Part shown: piece by piece, positions 32,475 to 41,376 of the stretch
Layout of the letters: every line of letters begins with the position of its first letter
Numbering within the stretch: position 1 is the stretch's first letter
NCBI GenBank assembly: GCA_002083775.1
Contig: MTEI01000001.1
Coordinates: 310,001-374,000 of the forward strand
Reading direction: 5' to 3'
DNA length: 64,000 nt
DNA from: Rhodoferax ferrireducens
Lineage (GTDB): Bacteria; Pseudomonadota; Gammaproteobacteria; Burkholderiales; Burkholderiaceae_C
The notes under the pieces: generated by a model
What the model was told of the DNA's origin: nothing
The model's database searches: none
The model's input: only the letters and a program-made list of their open reading frames with translations
Position numbers and translations under genes: made by a program

Positions 32475-33493
32475 GCAGGCATGACCTCATCCATGGCACG
32501 CTGCACACGTGCACCCGAGCCGGTGTCGTCCAGCGGGTTGCGGCGAAGCCGGTGGCGCAGCGCCAGCGGGGCAATGGCACGTAAATGCTTCAGCTCGGCC
32601 ACCGTATCACCTTGCAGAGCGGCATAAGCGCGGGTGGCACGCAACAAGGTGAGTTCGGCGCGCAGGCCGTCGGTGCCCAATTTGTGGCACAGCGTGGCGC
32701 ATTGCAGCAGCAGGTCGTCAGACACCTGCAGGTCATGGATGAGTTTTTTGGCGCGCACGATGCGCTGGCGCAGCTTGGTGTTGGCGGCTTCCCATTCGGC
32801 GCGGAACGCCGTCGGGTTGCGCTCAAAGGCATCACGGCGGCGCACCACCTGCACCCGCAGGTCGAGGTCTTGCGGCGTGCGCACCTCCACCGACAGGCCA
32901 AAACGGTCCAGCAACTGGGGCCGCAATTCGCCTTCTTCCGGGTTGCCACTGCCCACCAGCACAAAACGCGCCGGATGCCGCACGCTCAGGCCTTCGCGCT
33001 CCACCAGGTTTTCGCCGGAAGCGGCCACGTCGATCAACAGATCCACGATGTGGTCTTCCAGCAAATTCACTTCGTCAATATAAAGAAAGCCACGGTTGGC
33101 TTGCGCCAGCAACCCTGGCGCAAACTTCTTGATGCCTTGCGACAGGGCTTTTTCCAGATCGAGGGCGCCGACCACGCGGTCTTCGGTGGCACCCAGCGGC
33201 AGATCCACCACCGGCACGGCGCGCATTTCGGTCTTGAGCTTGTGCCCGCTTTGATCCGTCTGGCATTGCTCGCACAGCGTGCTGCCAGCCGGGTCACAGC
33301 TGTAGACGCAGTCCTTGACCACCTTGATCGGCGGCAACAAATCTGCCAAGGCCCGCACAGCGGTGGATTTGCCGGTGCCCCGGTCACCCAGCACCAGCAC
33401 ACCGCCGATGGTGGGGTCCACCGCCAGCATCTGGATCGCCAGCCGCATTTCTTCTTGTCCGACGATCGCCGCAAAAGGGAAAGTTAGTGCCAT
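32471..33493 (-). CDS. bchI: Magnesium chelatase ATPase BchI
   Basis: A 340-residue AAA+ ATPase. The Walker A motif GDRGTGKST is at 36-44, and the Walker B region is GFLYIDEVNLLEDH. A cysteine-containing insert (CDPAGSTLCEQC) matches the family and has been linked to redox control in plant homologues. It is first in the bchI-bchD-bchO run and has an exact PpsR-type palindrome next to a TATGAT box 48 bases upstream. Confidence 0.97.
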   Translation of the reverse strand: MALTFPFAAIVGQEEMRLAIQMLAVDPTIGGVLVLGDRGTGKSTAVRALADLLPPIKVVKDCVYSCDPAGSTLCEQCQTDQSGHKLKTEMRAVPVVDLPLGATEDRVVGALDLEKALSQGIKKFAPGLLAQANRGFLYIDEVNLLEDHIVDLLIDVAASGENLVEREGLSVRHPARFVLVGSGNPEEGELRPQLLDRFGLSVEVRTPQDLDLRVQVVRRRDAFERNPTAFRAEWEAANTKLRQRIVRAKKLIHDLQVSDDLLLQCATLCHKLGTDGLRAELTLLRATRAYAALQGDTVAELKHLRAIAPLALRHRLRRNPLDDTGSGARVQRAMDEVMPA

Positions 33494-33540
33494 AAGATGT
33501 CCAAATAAGAAACTGTTGTCTGCCTCAACGTCAGTCCGTC

Positions 33541-33546
33541 ATCATA
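33541..33546 (-). promoter_or_regulatory. Probable -10 box of the bchI promoter
   Basis: Read on the minus strand this is TATGAT, directly next to the PpsR-type operator. No good -35 box is visible at 17 bases. The gap to the bchI start is 47 bases. Confidence 0.45.
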
Positions 33547-33564
33547 TGTCAAGCTATGTTGACA
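33547..33564. promoter_or_regulatory. Exact PpsR/CrtJ operator upstream of bchI
   Basis: TGTCAAGCTATGTTGACA is a perfect TGTC-N10-GACA palindrome. It lies between the end of suhB and the bchI start and abuts the putative -10 box, where bound PpsR would block transcription of bchIDO. Confidence 0.82.
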
Positions 33565-33593
33565 TGTGTCGGCTTATGTCATCTGCCAGGTCT

Positions 33594-34514
33594 TTAAAAA
33601 GGCGCGTCTGAGCTGCTGGGTGCTTCTTCAGGCGCAGCGGCTACCGCAGCGGTTGCCGCCAATTCGGCCACGGCGGCACGCACCGCTGCCTTGTCTCCGG
33701 CACCGGCAAACTTGCTGTATTTGCCCAGCAGGCTTACCATCTGGCCATAAATGCGCGGGTTGGCGGCCAGACACTCGCGCTGTTCCAAAAAGTCGGCATC
33801 ACCCGACAAATTGCCCACCAGACCACCGGCTTCGGTGATCAGCAAGGAGCCCGCAGCTACATCCCAGGGTTGCAGGCCTTTTTCGAAAAAGCCGTCGGTG
33901 AAACCTGCGGCCACGTAAGCCAGATCCAGCGCGGCAGCGCCCGGGCGGCGAATGCCAGCGGTGCGCTGCATGATGTCACCCAGCATTTGCAGGTAACTCG
34001 GCAGGTCATCATCTACACGGTAAGGAAAGCCAGTGGAGATCAGGCATTCCTGCAAGCGGGTGCGTTTGGCCACGCGCAGGCGGCGGTTGTTCATGTACGA
34101 ACCCCGGCCCTTGGTGGCGGTAAACAGGTCGTTGCGGCTGGGGTCGTAAATGACGGCTTGTTCAACCTTGCCACGCACCGCCAGTGCAATGCTCACGCAG
34201 TAAATCGGCAGGCCGTGGATGAAGTTGGTGGTGCCGTCCAGCGGATCGATGATCCAGACAAACTCGGAGTCACGCGCGCCATGTTCATGGCCCGATTCTT
34301 CGGCCCAGATGGCGTGGCCAGGGTAGGCACCCAGCAGCGTCTCGATGATCATCTGTTCCGAGGCCTGATCAACCTCGGTGACAAAGTCATTGACCTGTTT
34401 TTGCGACACCCGCACCGATTCGACGTCGAGCGCGGCGCGGTTGATGATGGCCCCCGCAGCGCGCGCGGCTTTCACCGCCACATTGATCATTGGGTGCAGA
34501 TTCGGAGAGTTCAT
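33594..34514 (-). CDS. suhB: Inositol monophosphatase family protein (SuhB-like)
   Basis: A 306-residue member of the inositol monophosphatase family. The metal-binding motifs are IWAEESG and [12 protein letters not shown], and the C-terminal motif is [16 protein letters not shown]. In proteobacteria SuhB hydrolyses inositol phosphates and also acts in ribosomal RNA antitermination. The C-terminal ~35 residues (Ala-rich, then SSSDAPF) extend beyond the usual end. It is divergent from trmJ and marks the end of the photosynthesis cluster. A second Met nine codons in is an alternative start. Confidence 0.92.
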   Translation of the reverse strand: MNSPNLHPMINVAVKAARAAGAIINRAALDVESVRVSQKQVNDFVTEVDQASEQMIIETLLGAYPGHAIWAEESGHEHGARDSEFVWIIDPLDGTTNFIHGLPIYCVSIALAVRGKVEQAVIYDPSRNDLFTATKGRGSYMNNRRLRVAKRTRLQECLISTGFPYRVDDDLPSYLQMLGDIMQRTAGIRRPGAAALDLAYVAAGFTDGFFEKGLQPWDVAAGSLLITEAGGLVGNLSGDADFLEQRECLAANPRIYGQMVSLLGKYSKFAGAGDKAAVRAAVAELAATAAVAAAPEEAPSSSDAPF

Positions 34515-34624
34515 GGTGGCTCAATAGTGGCCACACAGGCGTGAGGGTCGTCTGTATGGCAAGTTGAAGAGTGGCGCAGCGCCCGTGAGGGGCAGCGACA
34601 ATCGGCCTATTTTAACGGCCCACC

Positions 34625-35422
34625 ATGAAGACCCGATTCATCCTGATCAACACCAGCCACGCCGGCAACGTGGGCGCCGCCGCGCGCGCCATGAAAACCA
34701 TGGGTTTTGACGATCTGGTGCTGGTGGCCCCACGCTGGCCCAACGTGTTGCGCCGTGAGGAAACCATCCAGCGCGCCAGCGGCGCCACCGATGTGCTGAA
34801 AAACTGCCGCATCGTCGACACCCTCGATGAAGCGCTGGACGGCATCAGCCACCTGTGCGCCACCGCCATGACCCCGCGCGACTTTGGCCCGCCCACGGTC
34901 ACGCCACGCGCCCACTTCGACGCACTATTGAAAAAAGAGCTACTCGCCCATACAGAAAAAGGGCTAGAGGCCGAAAATGCTTGTAATTCTGGGATCGCCT
35001 TCCTGTTTGGTTCCGAGCGATTTGGCATGGCCAACGAGGATGTCTACCGCTGCCACGTCTGTCTTAGCATCCCCAGCAACCCGCAGTTTGGCTCGCTCAA
35101 TCTGGCCGCTGCCCTGCAGGTGATTGCCTACGACTGGCGCGAGGCACTGGCGGCGTACCCGGTGACGCAGGCCACCGCTGCGCCGGTGCTGGCCGATGCC
35201 GCGCAGGTGGCGGGCATGTTGGCGCATCTGGAGCAGGCCCTGGTGGCGATTGATTTTCTGGACCCGCAGGCGCCCAAAAAACTCATGCCCCGGCTCAACC
35301 AGCTGTTCAACCGCGCTGGCGTCACCCAAGAAGAAATCCACATTCTGCGTGGCATGGCCAAGGCCATGCTGAAGGTGGCGCCCAAGCCCGCGCCGTCAAC
35401 GGTGTTGCCGGAACCCAACTAG
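34625..35422 (+). CDS. trmJ: tRNA (cytidine/uridine-2'-O-)-methyltransferase TrmJ with an in-frame repeat insertion
   Basis: A 265-residue SPOUT methyltransferase that 2'-O-methylates position 32 of tRNAs. N-terminal FILINTSHAGNVGAAARAMKTMGF and the knot motifs FLFGSERFGMANED and IPSNPQFGSLNLAAALQVIAY are diagnostic. Between them, residues at about 101-122 (LLKKELLAHTEKGLEAENAC) are encoded by a copy of the dispersed palindromic repeat that lies elsewhere between genes. The reading frame stays open, so the enzyme is probably active with a surface insertion. The C-terminal helical domain is complete. Confidence 0.93.
   Translation: MKTRFILINTSHAGNVGAAARAMKTMGFDDLVLVAPRWPNVLRREETIQRASGATDVLKNCRIVDTLDEALDGISHLCATAMTPRDFGPPTVTPRAHFDALLKKELLAHTEKGLEAENACNSGIAFLFGSERFGMANEDVYRCHVCLSIPSNPQFGSLNLAAALQVIAYDWREALAAYPVTQATAAPVLADAAQVAGMLAHLEQALVAIDFLDPQAPKKLMPRLNQLFNRAGVTQEEIHILRGMAKAMLKVAPKPAPSTVLPEPN
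34925..34990 (+). repeat. Dispersed palindromic repeat, family 1, inside trmJ
   Basis: Contains GAGCTACTCGCCCATACAG followed by AAAAAGGGCTAGAGGCC, matching the order of intergenic copies (AGCTA, AGCCC, AAGGGCTAGAGGCC). The left arm is decayed, and the reading frame is preserved. Confidence 0.7.
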
Positions 35423-35431
35423 ACTGCAGCC

Positions 35432-36205
35432 ATGTTTTCCAGAATCCGCTCCGACGTTCAATGCATTCTTGACCGTGACCCGGCCGCCCGCAGCACCTGG
35501 GAGGTGCTGACCTGTTACCCCGGTCTGCATGCCGTTTTGCTGCACCGGCTGGCACACGCCTGCTGGACCGGTGGCTTCAAGTGGCTGGGGCGCTTCATTT
35601 CGCACAGCACCCGGTTCTTGACCGGCATCGAGATCCACCCCGGCGCCAAAATTGGCGAGAGGGTGTTTTTTGACCATGCCATGGGCGTGGTGGTGGGTGA
35701 AACCGCTGAAATTGGCGACGACTGCACCATTTACCAGGGTGTGACGCTGGGCGGCACGTCACTCTACAAAGGCACCAAACGCCACCCGACATTGGGACGC
35801 GGCGTGGTGGTGGGGGCCGGTGCGCAGGTGCTGGGTGGCTTTACGGTGGGTGACGGGGCCAAGGTCGGTTCCAACGCCGTGGTGACCAAACCGGTGCCCG
35901 CCGGTGCCACCGCGGTGGGCAACCCGGCGCGCATCATCCAGGCCGAACTGGATGTGAAACGCGAAGAAGCGGCGTCCAAAATGGGTTTCTCGGCTTATGG
36001 TGTGACGCAAAGCGACGATCCGCTGAGCCAGGCCATGCGCGGCCTGATCGACAACGCCTCGGGCCACGAGCACCAGATTGCCATGTTATGGAAAGCCATC
36101 GACACCTTGCAAGCCAGCCGCCCAGAGGCTGACTGTGTGCCCGGCGATGCCACCCGGGCTGAGCATTTTGAGGCCGAAAAACTGAATCAACTGGTAGGAA
36201 AGTAG
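35432..36205 (+). CDS. cysE: Serine O-acetyltransferase CysE
   Basis: A 257-residue hexapeptide-repeat acyltransferase that makes O-acetylserine for cysteine synthesis. It has the short N-terminal helical domain, then left-handed beta-helix repeats ([37 protein letters not shown]) with the catalytic aspartate-histidine pair in FFDHAMG. The C-terminal ~60 residues extend past the standard acetyltransferase. It follows trmJ after 9 bases in the same direction, so the two are likely co-transcribed. Confidence 0.95.
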   Translation: MFSRIRSDVQCILDRDPAARSTWEVLTCYPGLHAVLLHRLAHACWTGGFKWLGRFISHSTRFLTGIEIHPGAKIGERVFFDHAMGVVVGETAEIGDDCTIYQGVTLGGTSLYKGTKRHPTLGRGVVVGAGAQVLGGFTVGDGAKVGSNAVVTKPVPAGATAVGNPARIIQAELDVKREEAASKMGFSAYGVTQSDDPLSQAMRGLIDNASGHEHQIAMLWKAIDTLQASRPEADCVPGDATRAEHFEAEKLNQLVGK

Positions 36206-36239
36206 TTCCCGAAAGACGCTTTTTTAGAAGGAGCAACCG

Positions 36240-36632
36240 ATGAAACCATCCCCTGCAAAACGTTTGATCAACGGGTTGATTCTGAGCTGCAGTCTGGCAG
36301 CCTTGTCTGGTGCCATGGCCCAGGATGTCTTGTTATCGCCGCAGGATATCCAGGCCAACTGGGTGGGTAAAACCATGGTGGGTGTGGTCGGCAGCGGGCC
36401 GTCTGCCGGCAAAAACGTCGAATTCACAATGAACAGCGACGGCACGGCTTCGGTCAGCGGTGCTGCGACGGATACCGGCACCTGGCGCCTGTCGGAGCAA
36501 GGTTACTGCGCCACCTGGCAAAACATTCGCAGAGGCCAGGAGCGTTGTTTCACGGTGCTCCGCAAAGGCGATGTGTTCCAGGTATTCAACCCGGACGGCT
36601 CGCTCAACACGACGGTGTCGCAGGTCAAGTGA
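36240..36632 (+). CDS. Small secreted protein, DUF995-like
   Basis: A 130-residue protein with a signal peptide of about 28 residues ending in AMA before QDVLLS. The mature part is a small beta-rich domain with two cysteines that could pair (GYCATWQN and ERCFTVLR). The GTWRLSEQGYC...RCF pattern resembles DUF995-type periplasmic proteins of unknown function. A GAAGGAG ribosome site precedes the ATG. It follows cysE by 34 bases. I do not know its role. Confidence 0.75.
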   Translation: MKPSPAKRLINGLILSCSLAALSGAMAQDVLLSPQDIQANWVGKTMVGVVGSGPSAGKNVEFTMNSDGTASVSGAATDTGTWRLSEQGYCATWQNIRRGQERCFTVLRKGDVFQVFNPDGSLNTTVSQVK

Positions 36633-36699
36633 CGGTTGTCAGCGCGACATTGTGCGTCACGTCAAACCGACTCTGGGGGCGCGCAAAGCTATCTATACT

Positions 36700-36750
36700 A
36701 TAGCTATCAGCCCTTTTACAGAAAGGGCTAGAGGTCAATTTTATGTATAA
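36700..36750 (+). repeat. Dispersed palindromic repeat, family 1, intergenic
   Basis: TATAGCTATCAGCCC and GGGCTAGAGG flank a hairpin whose arms are AGCCCTTT and AAAGGGCT (36709-36729). It sits after the small secreted protein gene and before the end of the convergent nuclease gene, where it could act as a terminator. Confidence 0.85.
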
Positions 36751-36765
36751 GTCTCAGATCACGGC

Positions 36766-37844
36766 CTACAGCTTGGCACGCAGCGTGGTGAGGTTGGCAA
36801 AGGTCAGGTCATACATGGCGGTCAGGCCGCTGGCCTGTTCTTCGGTGAGATCGCTGGCGCAGATGATGAACTGGCTGCGGCTCAGGTTCAGGCGCTTCTT
36901 CAACTTCAGGAACTTGTCGATCTCGCGGCGGAATTCGCCGGTTTTGCATTCAATGTAGATGGGTGTCTGGCCATCGACCAGCGCCATCACGTCGATCTCA
37001 TGTAGGTCTTCGTTGGCGAACACCACCTTCACACCGCGCGCACATGAAAAGGAGCGCTTTTTGGCCTTCAGTTGCGCCAGCAGCTCCACCAGCACAAACC
37101 ACTCCAGCCAGCCACCCTCAAAAACTGACGCACCGTGGTGGCGGTCTGCAGGGTGAGGCGCACAATTTTCTCGGGCTTCTGATAGCGGTAGGTGGCAAAT
37201 AAGGTGTGGCTGTGGAACTGGCGGCACAGGTTGTTGAGCGCCTGTGCGTCTTTCTGGCTCAGGTTGGCCAGCTCCAGGTTCACATAACTGTGGCTGTTGC
37301 GGTAGGCCCAACGGATGCGGTCCAGCAGCTCGCCAAACAGCGCAAAGTTCTCGCCCAGGGCGCGCGCCGCATCGTCAAAGAAGCCGGTGGTATCCACATT
37401 GGCGTAGTCAAACCGCGCTTCCACCTGGCGGGTTTCAAACCACTGTTTGAGCGGCTGGTGCTGCTCGGGCGTGGCCAGCAGGGCGGTGTTATGCAGGTCG
37501 AGTTGCTCCAGCGCCAGGGCGGGCGCAGTGGTGGCGGGTGCGGGCGCTGGTGCCGCCGCAGGCTTGGGTGCTGGTGCCGATGCCGCTTGCGTTGCAGGTA
37601 CCGGAGCCTTCGCAGGATTTTCGGGTGCTGACCCTGGCGTGGCGATGACTGCCTGGTCAGCGGCTTTCAGCGTCTCGATTTCGCGCAGGGCGGCGAAGTA
37701 GCGCTCGGTGAGTTTTTCGACAAAAAAGGTCGTCTCATACACCGTGCTGGGGTGGGCGCAGCGGCCGCAGGGGATTTTGCTGCCGGGCAGCAGGGGAACG
37801 GTCTCAAGGATGAATCCACACTTGTTGCAGCGGTAGATCGGCAT
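36766..37844 (-). pseudogene. Zinc-ribbon plus DUF1887/Card1-like nuclease protein, interrupted by a frameshift
   Basis: Two overlapping minus-strand frames form one gene of about 360 residues. The first (from 37844) starts with a zinc ribbon (CNKCG, then CGRC), a short helical segment, a Pro/Ala linker and a helical region ending TATTVRQF. The second continues FEGGWLEWFVLVELL and has EIDVMAL with IECKTGE, the acidic and lysine residues of a PD-(D/E)XK nuclease of the DUF1887/Card1 type. The break is at an A5 run (37120-37124): one more A restores QFFEGGWLEW. It may be a true mutation or a homopolymer sequencing error. No CRISPR array or CARF domain is seen nearby. A function is not claimed. 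Confidence 0.7.
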
Positions 37845-37893
37845 GGTGACAAAGCCTGGTGATGGGTTGTGACAGCGTAAAACTTACTCTACT

Positions 37894-37949
37894 TCTAGGA
37901 GCTACTAGCCCTTATTGCATAAGGGCTGGAGGCCTATTTTTCTTATAAA
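37894..37949 (+). repeat. Dispersed palindromic repeat, family 1, intergenic
   Basis: Near-perfect hairpin with arms AGCCCTTAT and ATAAGGGCT (37907-37927), preceded by GAGCTACT and followed by GGAGGCCTATTTTTC. It lies between mog and the nuclease gene. Its right edge reaches the last codons of mog. Confidence 0.88.
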
Positions 37950-38536
37950 AACGAACGAACAGCGGTCTTCGGTCGAAACGCCTTGCAGACCGCCGCATCG
38001 GCTTCCAGATACGGCCCGCCAATCAGGTCGATGCAGTAGGGCACGGCGGCAAAAATACCGTTCACCAGCTGCTTGCCGTCGGCGTCCCTCAATCCTTCCA
38101 GCGTCTCGGCAATGGCTTTGGGCTGGCCGGGCAGGTTGATGATCAGCGTCTGGTCGCGGATCACCGCCACTTGGCGCGACAGGATGGCGGTCGGCACAAA
38201 GGCCAGGCTGACCTGGCGCATTTGCTCGCCAAAACCCGGCATGACCTTGTGCGCCACGGCCAGCGTGGCCTCGGGCGTCACGTCGCGCAGGGCCGGGCCG
38301 GTGCCGCCGGTGGTCAGCACCAGCGCGCAACCGGCATCGACCAGTTCGATCAGCGTGGCTTCAATCGTGGCTTGCTCGTCGGGAATCAGCCGAGGTTCAA
38401 ATTGCAGCGGGTTTTTCAGTGCCCGCTCCAGCCAGCTTTGCAATGCGGGCAGGCCCTTGTCTTCGTAGATGCCGCTGCTGGCGCGGTCGCTGATGGAAAC
38501 GATGCCAATCTTGATCGGCGGATAGGGGTTGGGCAT
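37943..38536 (-). CDS. mog: Molybdopterin adenylyltransferase Mog
   Basis: A 197-residue enzyme that adenylates molybdopterin before molybdenum insertion. Visible family motifs are IGIVSISDRASSGIYEDKG at the N-terminus, LVLTTGGTGPALRDVTPEAT in the middle (the GGTG nucleotide loop), and INLPGQPKAIAETL near the C-terminus. The start at 38536 (MPNPYPP) is chosen because it gives the standard N-terminus and lies 2 bases after the yjgA stop. The last few residues come close to a dispersed repeat. Confidence 0.94.
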   Translation of the reverse strand: MPNPYPPIKIGIVSISDRASSGIYEDKGLPALQSWLERALKNPLQFEPRLIPDEQATIEATLIELVDAGCALVLTTGGTGPALRDVTPEATLAVAHKVMPGFGEQMRQVSLAFVPTAILSRQVAVIRDQTLIINLPGQPKAIAETLEGLRDADGKQLVNGIFAAVPYCIDLIGGPYLEADAAVCKAFRPKTAVRSFL

Positions 38537-38538
38537 GG

Positions 38539-39198
38539 TCAGGACGCCTCGCGGGCGGGGCTGAAGGTGCTGGGGTGGATGCTGGCATCGGGCTCGGGGA
38601 TGGCCATCAGCGTTTCGCGCACCAATTGAAAAATATCGCGGTAGGCGCGGCCGTGGCGCACGGCAGCGCCGGGTTTCTCGGGCACAGCGTCTTTGCGCGC
38701 CTGGCGGACCAGTGCGCGCAATTGCTGCGTGTCGGTGAGCGGGTACAGCTCGATCCACTGGCCCGCTGCATCGTCCTGCGAAATCAGCCGGTCGCGCCAG
38801 ACTTCGGCCTGATGCAGCGCCAGGTTGTCCGCCGCCGAGCCGTTGGCCTGCTCGTCGATGGCGGCGCGCACGGCTTCCACTTCGGTCACTTCGAGCTTGC
38901 GCATGAGTTTGCCGATGTACTGCATCTGGCGGCGCTTGCCCTCGAAGTTGGTGATGCGTTTGGCCTCGGCAATCGCCTCCTTGAACTTATCGCTTAGCGG
39001 CAGGCGCTCCATCAGGTCGGTGCGCAGGGTCAGCAATGCTTCGCCGAGTTTTTGCAGCTCGGTGCTTTCGCGCTTGAGGTCGGTGCGGCTTTGGTCGTCG
39101 GTGCCTTTGAGCTCGGCTTTGAGCTCGATATCGCGCTCGCTGCCCTCAGCGACGAACTCGCCACGCACAAAATAGCCTTTTTTCAGTTTTCTTGACAT
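38539..39198 (-). CDS. yjgA: Ribosome biogenesis factor YjgA (DUF615)
   Basis: A 219-residue helical protein of the DUF615 family, associated with late 50S ribosome precursors in Escherichia coli. Typical are ELQKLGEALLTL, FEGKRRQMQYIGKLMRKLE and AEVWRDRLI. The ATG at 39198 (MSRKLKKGY) is preferred over a TTG two codons upstream. It is divergent from pmbA with a 74-base gap; in many betaproteobacteria these two genes stand back to back in the same way. The Pro/Ser-rich last 20 residues are variable. Confidence 0.93.
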   Translation of the reverse strand: MSRKLKKGYFVRGEFVAEGSERDIELKAELKGTDDQSRTDLKRESTELQKLGEALLTLRTDLMERLPLSDKFKEAIAEAKRITNFEGKRRQMQYIGKLMRKLEVTEVEAVRAAIDEQANGSAADNLALHQAEVWRDRLISQDDAAGQWIELYPLTDTQQLRALVRQARKDAVPEKPGAAVRHGRAYRDIFQLVRETLMAIPEPDASIHPSTFSPAREAS

Positions 39199-39272
39199 AG
39201 CCAAGTATCATAGCCGCCGCTGTCAACTACCCCCAACGGCCAAAGCGTGCCCGCCACGCAGCCGCCTCCACT

Positions 39273-40706
39273 ATGCCTTCCAACGCCCCCAAATCCGCCC
39301 CCCGCAAACGCGCCTCTGCTGCCACACCCACGCGCGCGCCAGCGCAAGCCGATGCCGGTTTCGCCTACAGCCGGGCTTTTTTTGAAGACCTGGTGGACAG
39401 CGCCATGCGCCACGCCAAGATGATCGGTGCCACCGACTCTGCGGCGCACGCCTCCGAGGGCTGCGGCCTGAGCGTGTCGGTGCGCAAGGGTGAGCTGGAA
39501 AACGTCGAGCGCAACCGTGACAAGTCGCTGGGCATCACCGTGCACCTGGGCCAGCGCCGCGGCAACGCCAGCACCTCGGATTTTTCCCAACGCGCCATCG
39601 AACAAACCGTGCAGGCAGCGTTTGACATTGCCCGCTTCACCGCCGAAGACCCGTTTGCCGCGCTGCCCGACGAGGCCGACATCGCCCAACCGCAAGAACA
39701 ACGCACCGATCTTGAGCTGTTTTTCCCCTGGGCTATCACCAGCGAACAGGCCGCGCAGCTGGCCTTATTGACCGAGGCTGCGGCGCTGAGTGTGGACAAA
39801 CGTATCACCAACAGCGAGGGCGCGGGTGTGTCGGCCCAGCAGTCGCACTTTTTCAGCGCCCACAGCCACGGGTTTCGCGGCGGCTATGCCAGCTCGCGGC
39901 ATTCGGTGTCGGTGTCGCCGATTGCCGGCAAGGGCGCCAACATGCAGCGCGACTACTGGTACAGCTCGCAGCGCGACGCGGTTGACTTGGCCTCGCCTGA
40001 GGCCATTGGCCGCTACGCTGCCGAGCGCGCCTTGAGCCGCCTGAACGCCCGCAAGATCGCCACCACCGAATGTGCGGTGTTGTTTGAATCGACCCTGGCA
40101 GCAGGCCTGCTGGGCAGTTTTGTGCAAGCGGTGAGCGGTGGCTCGCTGTATCGCAAGAGTTCGTTTTTGCTCAATTCTTTGGGCAAACAAGTGTTCCCGA
40201 AACACATCGACATATTAGAAGACCCGTTTGTCAAACGTGGCAAGGGCAGCTCGCCGTATGACGACGAAGGTGTGCGCGTGCAGGCGCGCAGCGTGGTGGA
40301 GGCCGGCAAGGTGCAGGGCTACTTTCTGGGCAGCTATTCGGCCCGCAAACTGGGCATGAAAACCACCGGCAACGCCGGTGGCTCGCACAACCTGACCCTG
40401 ACCTCGCGGCTGACCCGCGCCGGTGACAACCTGGACGCTATGCTGCAGCGCCTGGGAACTGGCCTGTTTGTCACCGAACTGATGGGCAGCGGTGTCAACA
40501 GCGTCACCGGCGACTATTCGCGCGGTGCCAGCGGTTTCTGGGTAGAAAACGGCCGCATCGCCTTTCCGGTGGAAGAAATCACCATCGCTGGCAACATGAA
40601 AACCATGTTCAAGGACATCGTGGCGGTGGGTGCTGACACTTACAACCAGGGAGCCAAAACGGTCGGCTCCATCCTGATCAAGAAGATGAAGGTGGCCGGG
40701 AGCTGA
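39273..40706 (+). CDS. pmbA: Metalloprotease PmbA/TldE
   Basis: A 477-residue partner of TldD in a heterodimeric protease that trims peptides such as microcins and toxin-antitoxin proteins. PmbA lacks the zinc site carried by TldD. The family blocks are KGELENVERNRDKSLGITV, FDIARFTAEDPFAALPDE, GSHNLTL and the C-terminal RGASGFWVENGRIAFPVEEITIAGNM. The N-terminal 30 residues are Ala/Pro-rich and variable. The cupin gene starts 1 base after its stop. Confidence 0.95.
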   Translation: MPSNAPKSAPRKRASAATPTRAPAQADAGFAYSRAFFEDLVDSAMRHAKMIGATDSAAHASEGCGLSVSVRKGELENVERNRDKSLGITVHLGQRRGNASTSDFSQRAIEQTVQAAFDIARFTAEDPFAALPDEADIAQPQEQRTDLELFFPWAITSEQAAQLALLTEAAALSVDKRITNSEGAGVSAQQSHFFSAHSHGFRGGYASSRHSVSVSPIAGKGANMQRDYWYSSQRDAVDLASPEAIGRYAAERALSRLNARKIATTECAVLFESTLAAGLLGSFVQAVSGGSLYRKSSFLLNSLGKQVFPKHIDILEDPFVKRGKGSSPYDDEGVRVQARSVVEAGKVQGYFLGSYSARKLGMKTTGNAGGSHNLTLTSRLTRAGDNLDAMLQRLGTGLFVTELMGSGVNSVTGDYSRGASGFWVENGRIAFPVEEITIAGNMKTMFKDIVAVGADTYNQGAKTVGSILIKKMKVAGS

Positions 40707-40707
40707 C

Positions 40708-41376
40708 ATGCAAGAGCTGTTGCTTAACGCCGACCTCACCCACCGCTGCGTGGTCGACAGCACGCAGTTGCCTTGGCTGGAGTCACCCTTGCCTGGGGTG
40801 CAGCGGCGACTTCTGGCGCGTGACGGCGGTGAGGTGGCGCGGGCCACGTCGGTGGTGCGTTATGCGTCGGGCGCCCGCTTCGATGCGCATGAGCACGAAC
40901 TTGGCGAAGAAATTCTGGTGCTGGAAGGCACGTTGAGCGACGAGTTGGGTGACTATGGTCCGGGAACCTTCATCAAAAACCCACCAGGATCCAAGCACGC
41001 GCCGTTTTCCGAGAGCGGTTGCACGCTGTTCGTCAAACTACGCCATCTGGACCCGCTGGACCAACACCGCGTGATCGTGCCAACCCGCCAAGCGCCTTGG
41101 CGGCAAGGTCTGGTGCCTGGCTTGACCGTGCTGCCACTGTGGGAGTTTGGCACTTGCCATACCGCCATGGTGCGCTGGGCACCAGGCACTTTTTTCAACC
41201 CGCACCGGCATTTTGGCGGTGAAGAAATCTTTGTTGTCGAAGGCGTTTTCTCTGACGAGCACGGCCACTACCCGCAAGGCAGCTGGCTGCGCAGCCCGCA
41301 CTTGAGCCAGCACCAGCCCTTCAGCCGGGAAGGCTGCCTGATTCTGGTGAAAACCGGGCATTTGCTGGATGACTAG
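40708..41376 (+). CDS. Two-domain cupin protein (ChrR-like fold)
   Basis: A 222-residue protein made of two repeated cupin domains. The first has HEHELGEEILVLEGTLSDELG, the second HRHFGGEEIFVVEGVFSDEHG, so each keeps the His/Glu metal-site pattern. The second half of each repeat also matches (PPGSKHAPFSESGC and SPHLSQHQPFSREGC). The cupin half of ChrR anti-sigma factors is similar, but the N-terminal zinc anti-sigma domain is absent and no sigma gene is adjacent. It probably binds a metal; substrate unknown. It overlaps a small truncated frame at its end. Confidence 0.8.
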   Translation: MQELLLNADLTHRCVVDSTQLPWLESPLPGVQRRLLARDGGEVARATSVVRYASGARFDAHEHELGEEILVLEGTLSDELGDYGPGTFIKNPPGSKHAPFSESGCTLFVKLRHLDPLDQHRVIVPTRQAPWRQGLVPGLTVLPLWEFGTCHTAMVRWAPGTFFNPHRHFGGEEIFVVEGVFSDEHGHYPQGSWLRSPHLSQHQPFSREGCLILVKTGHLLDD

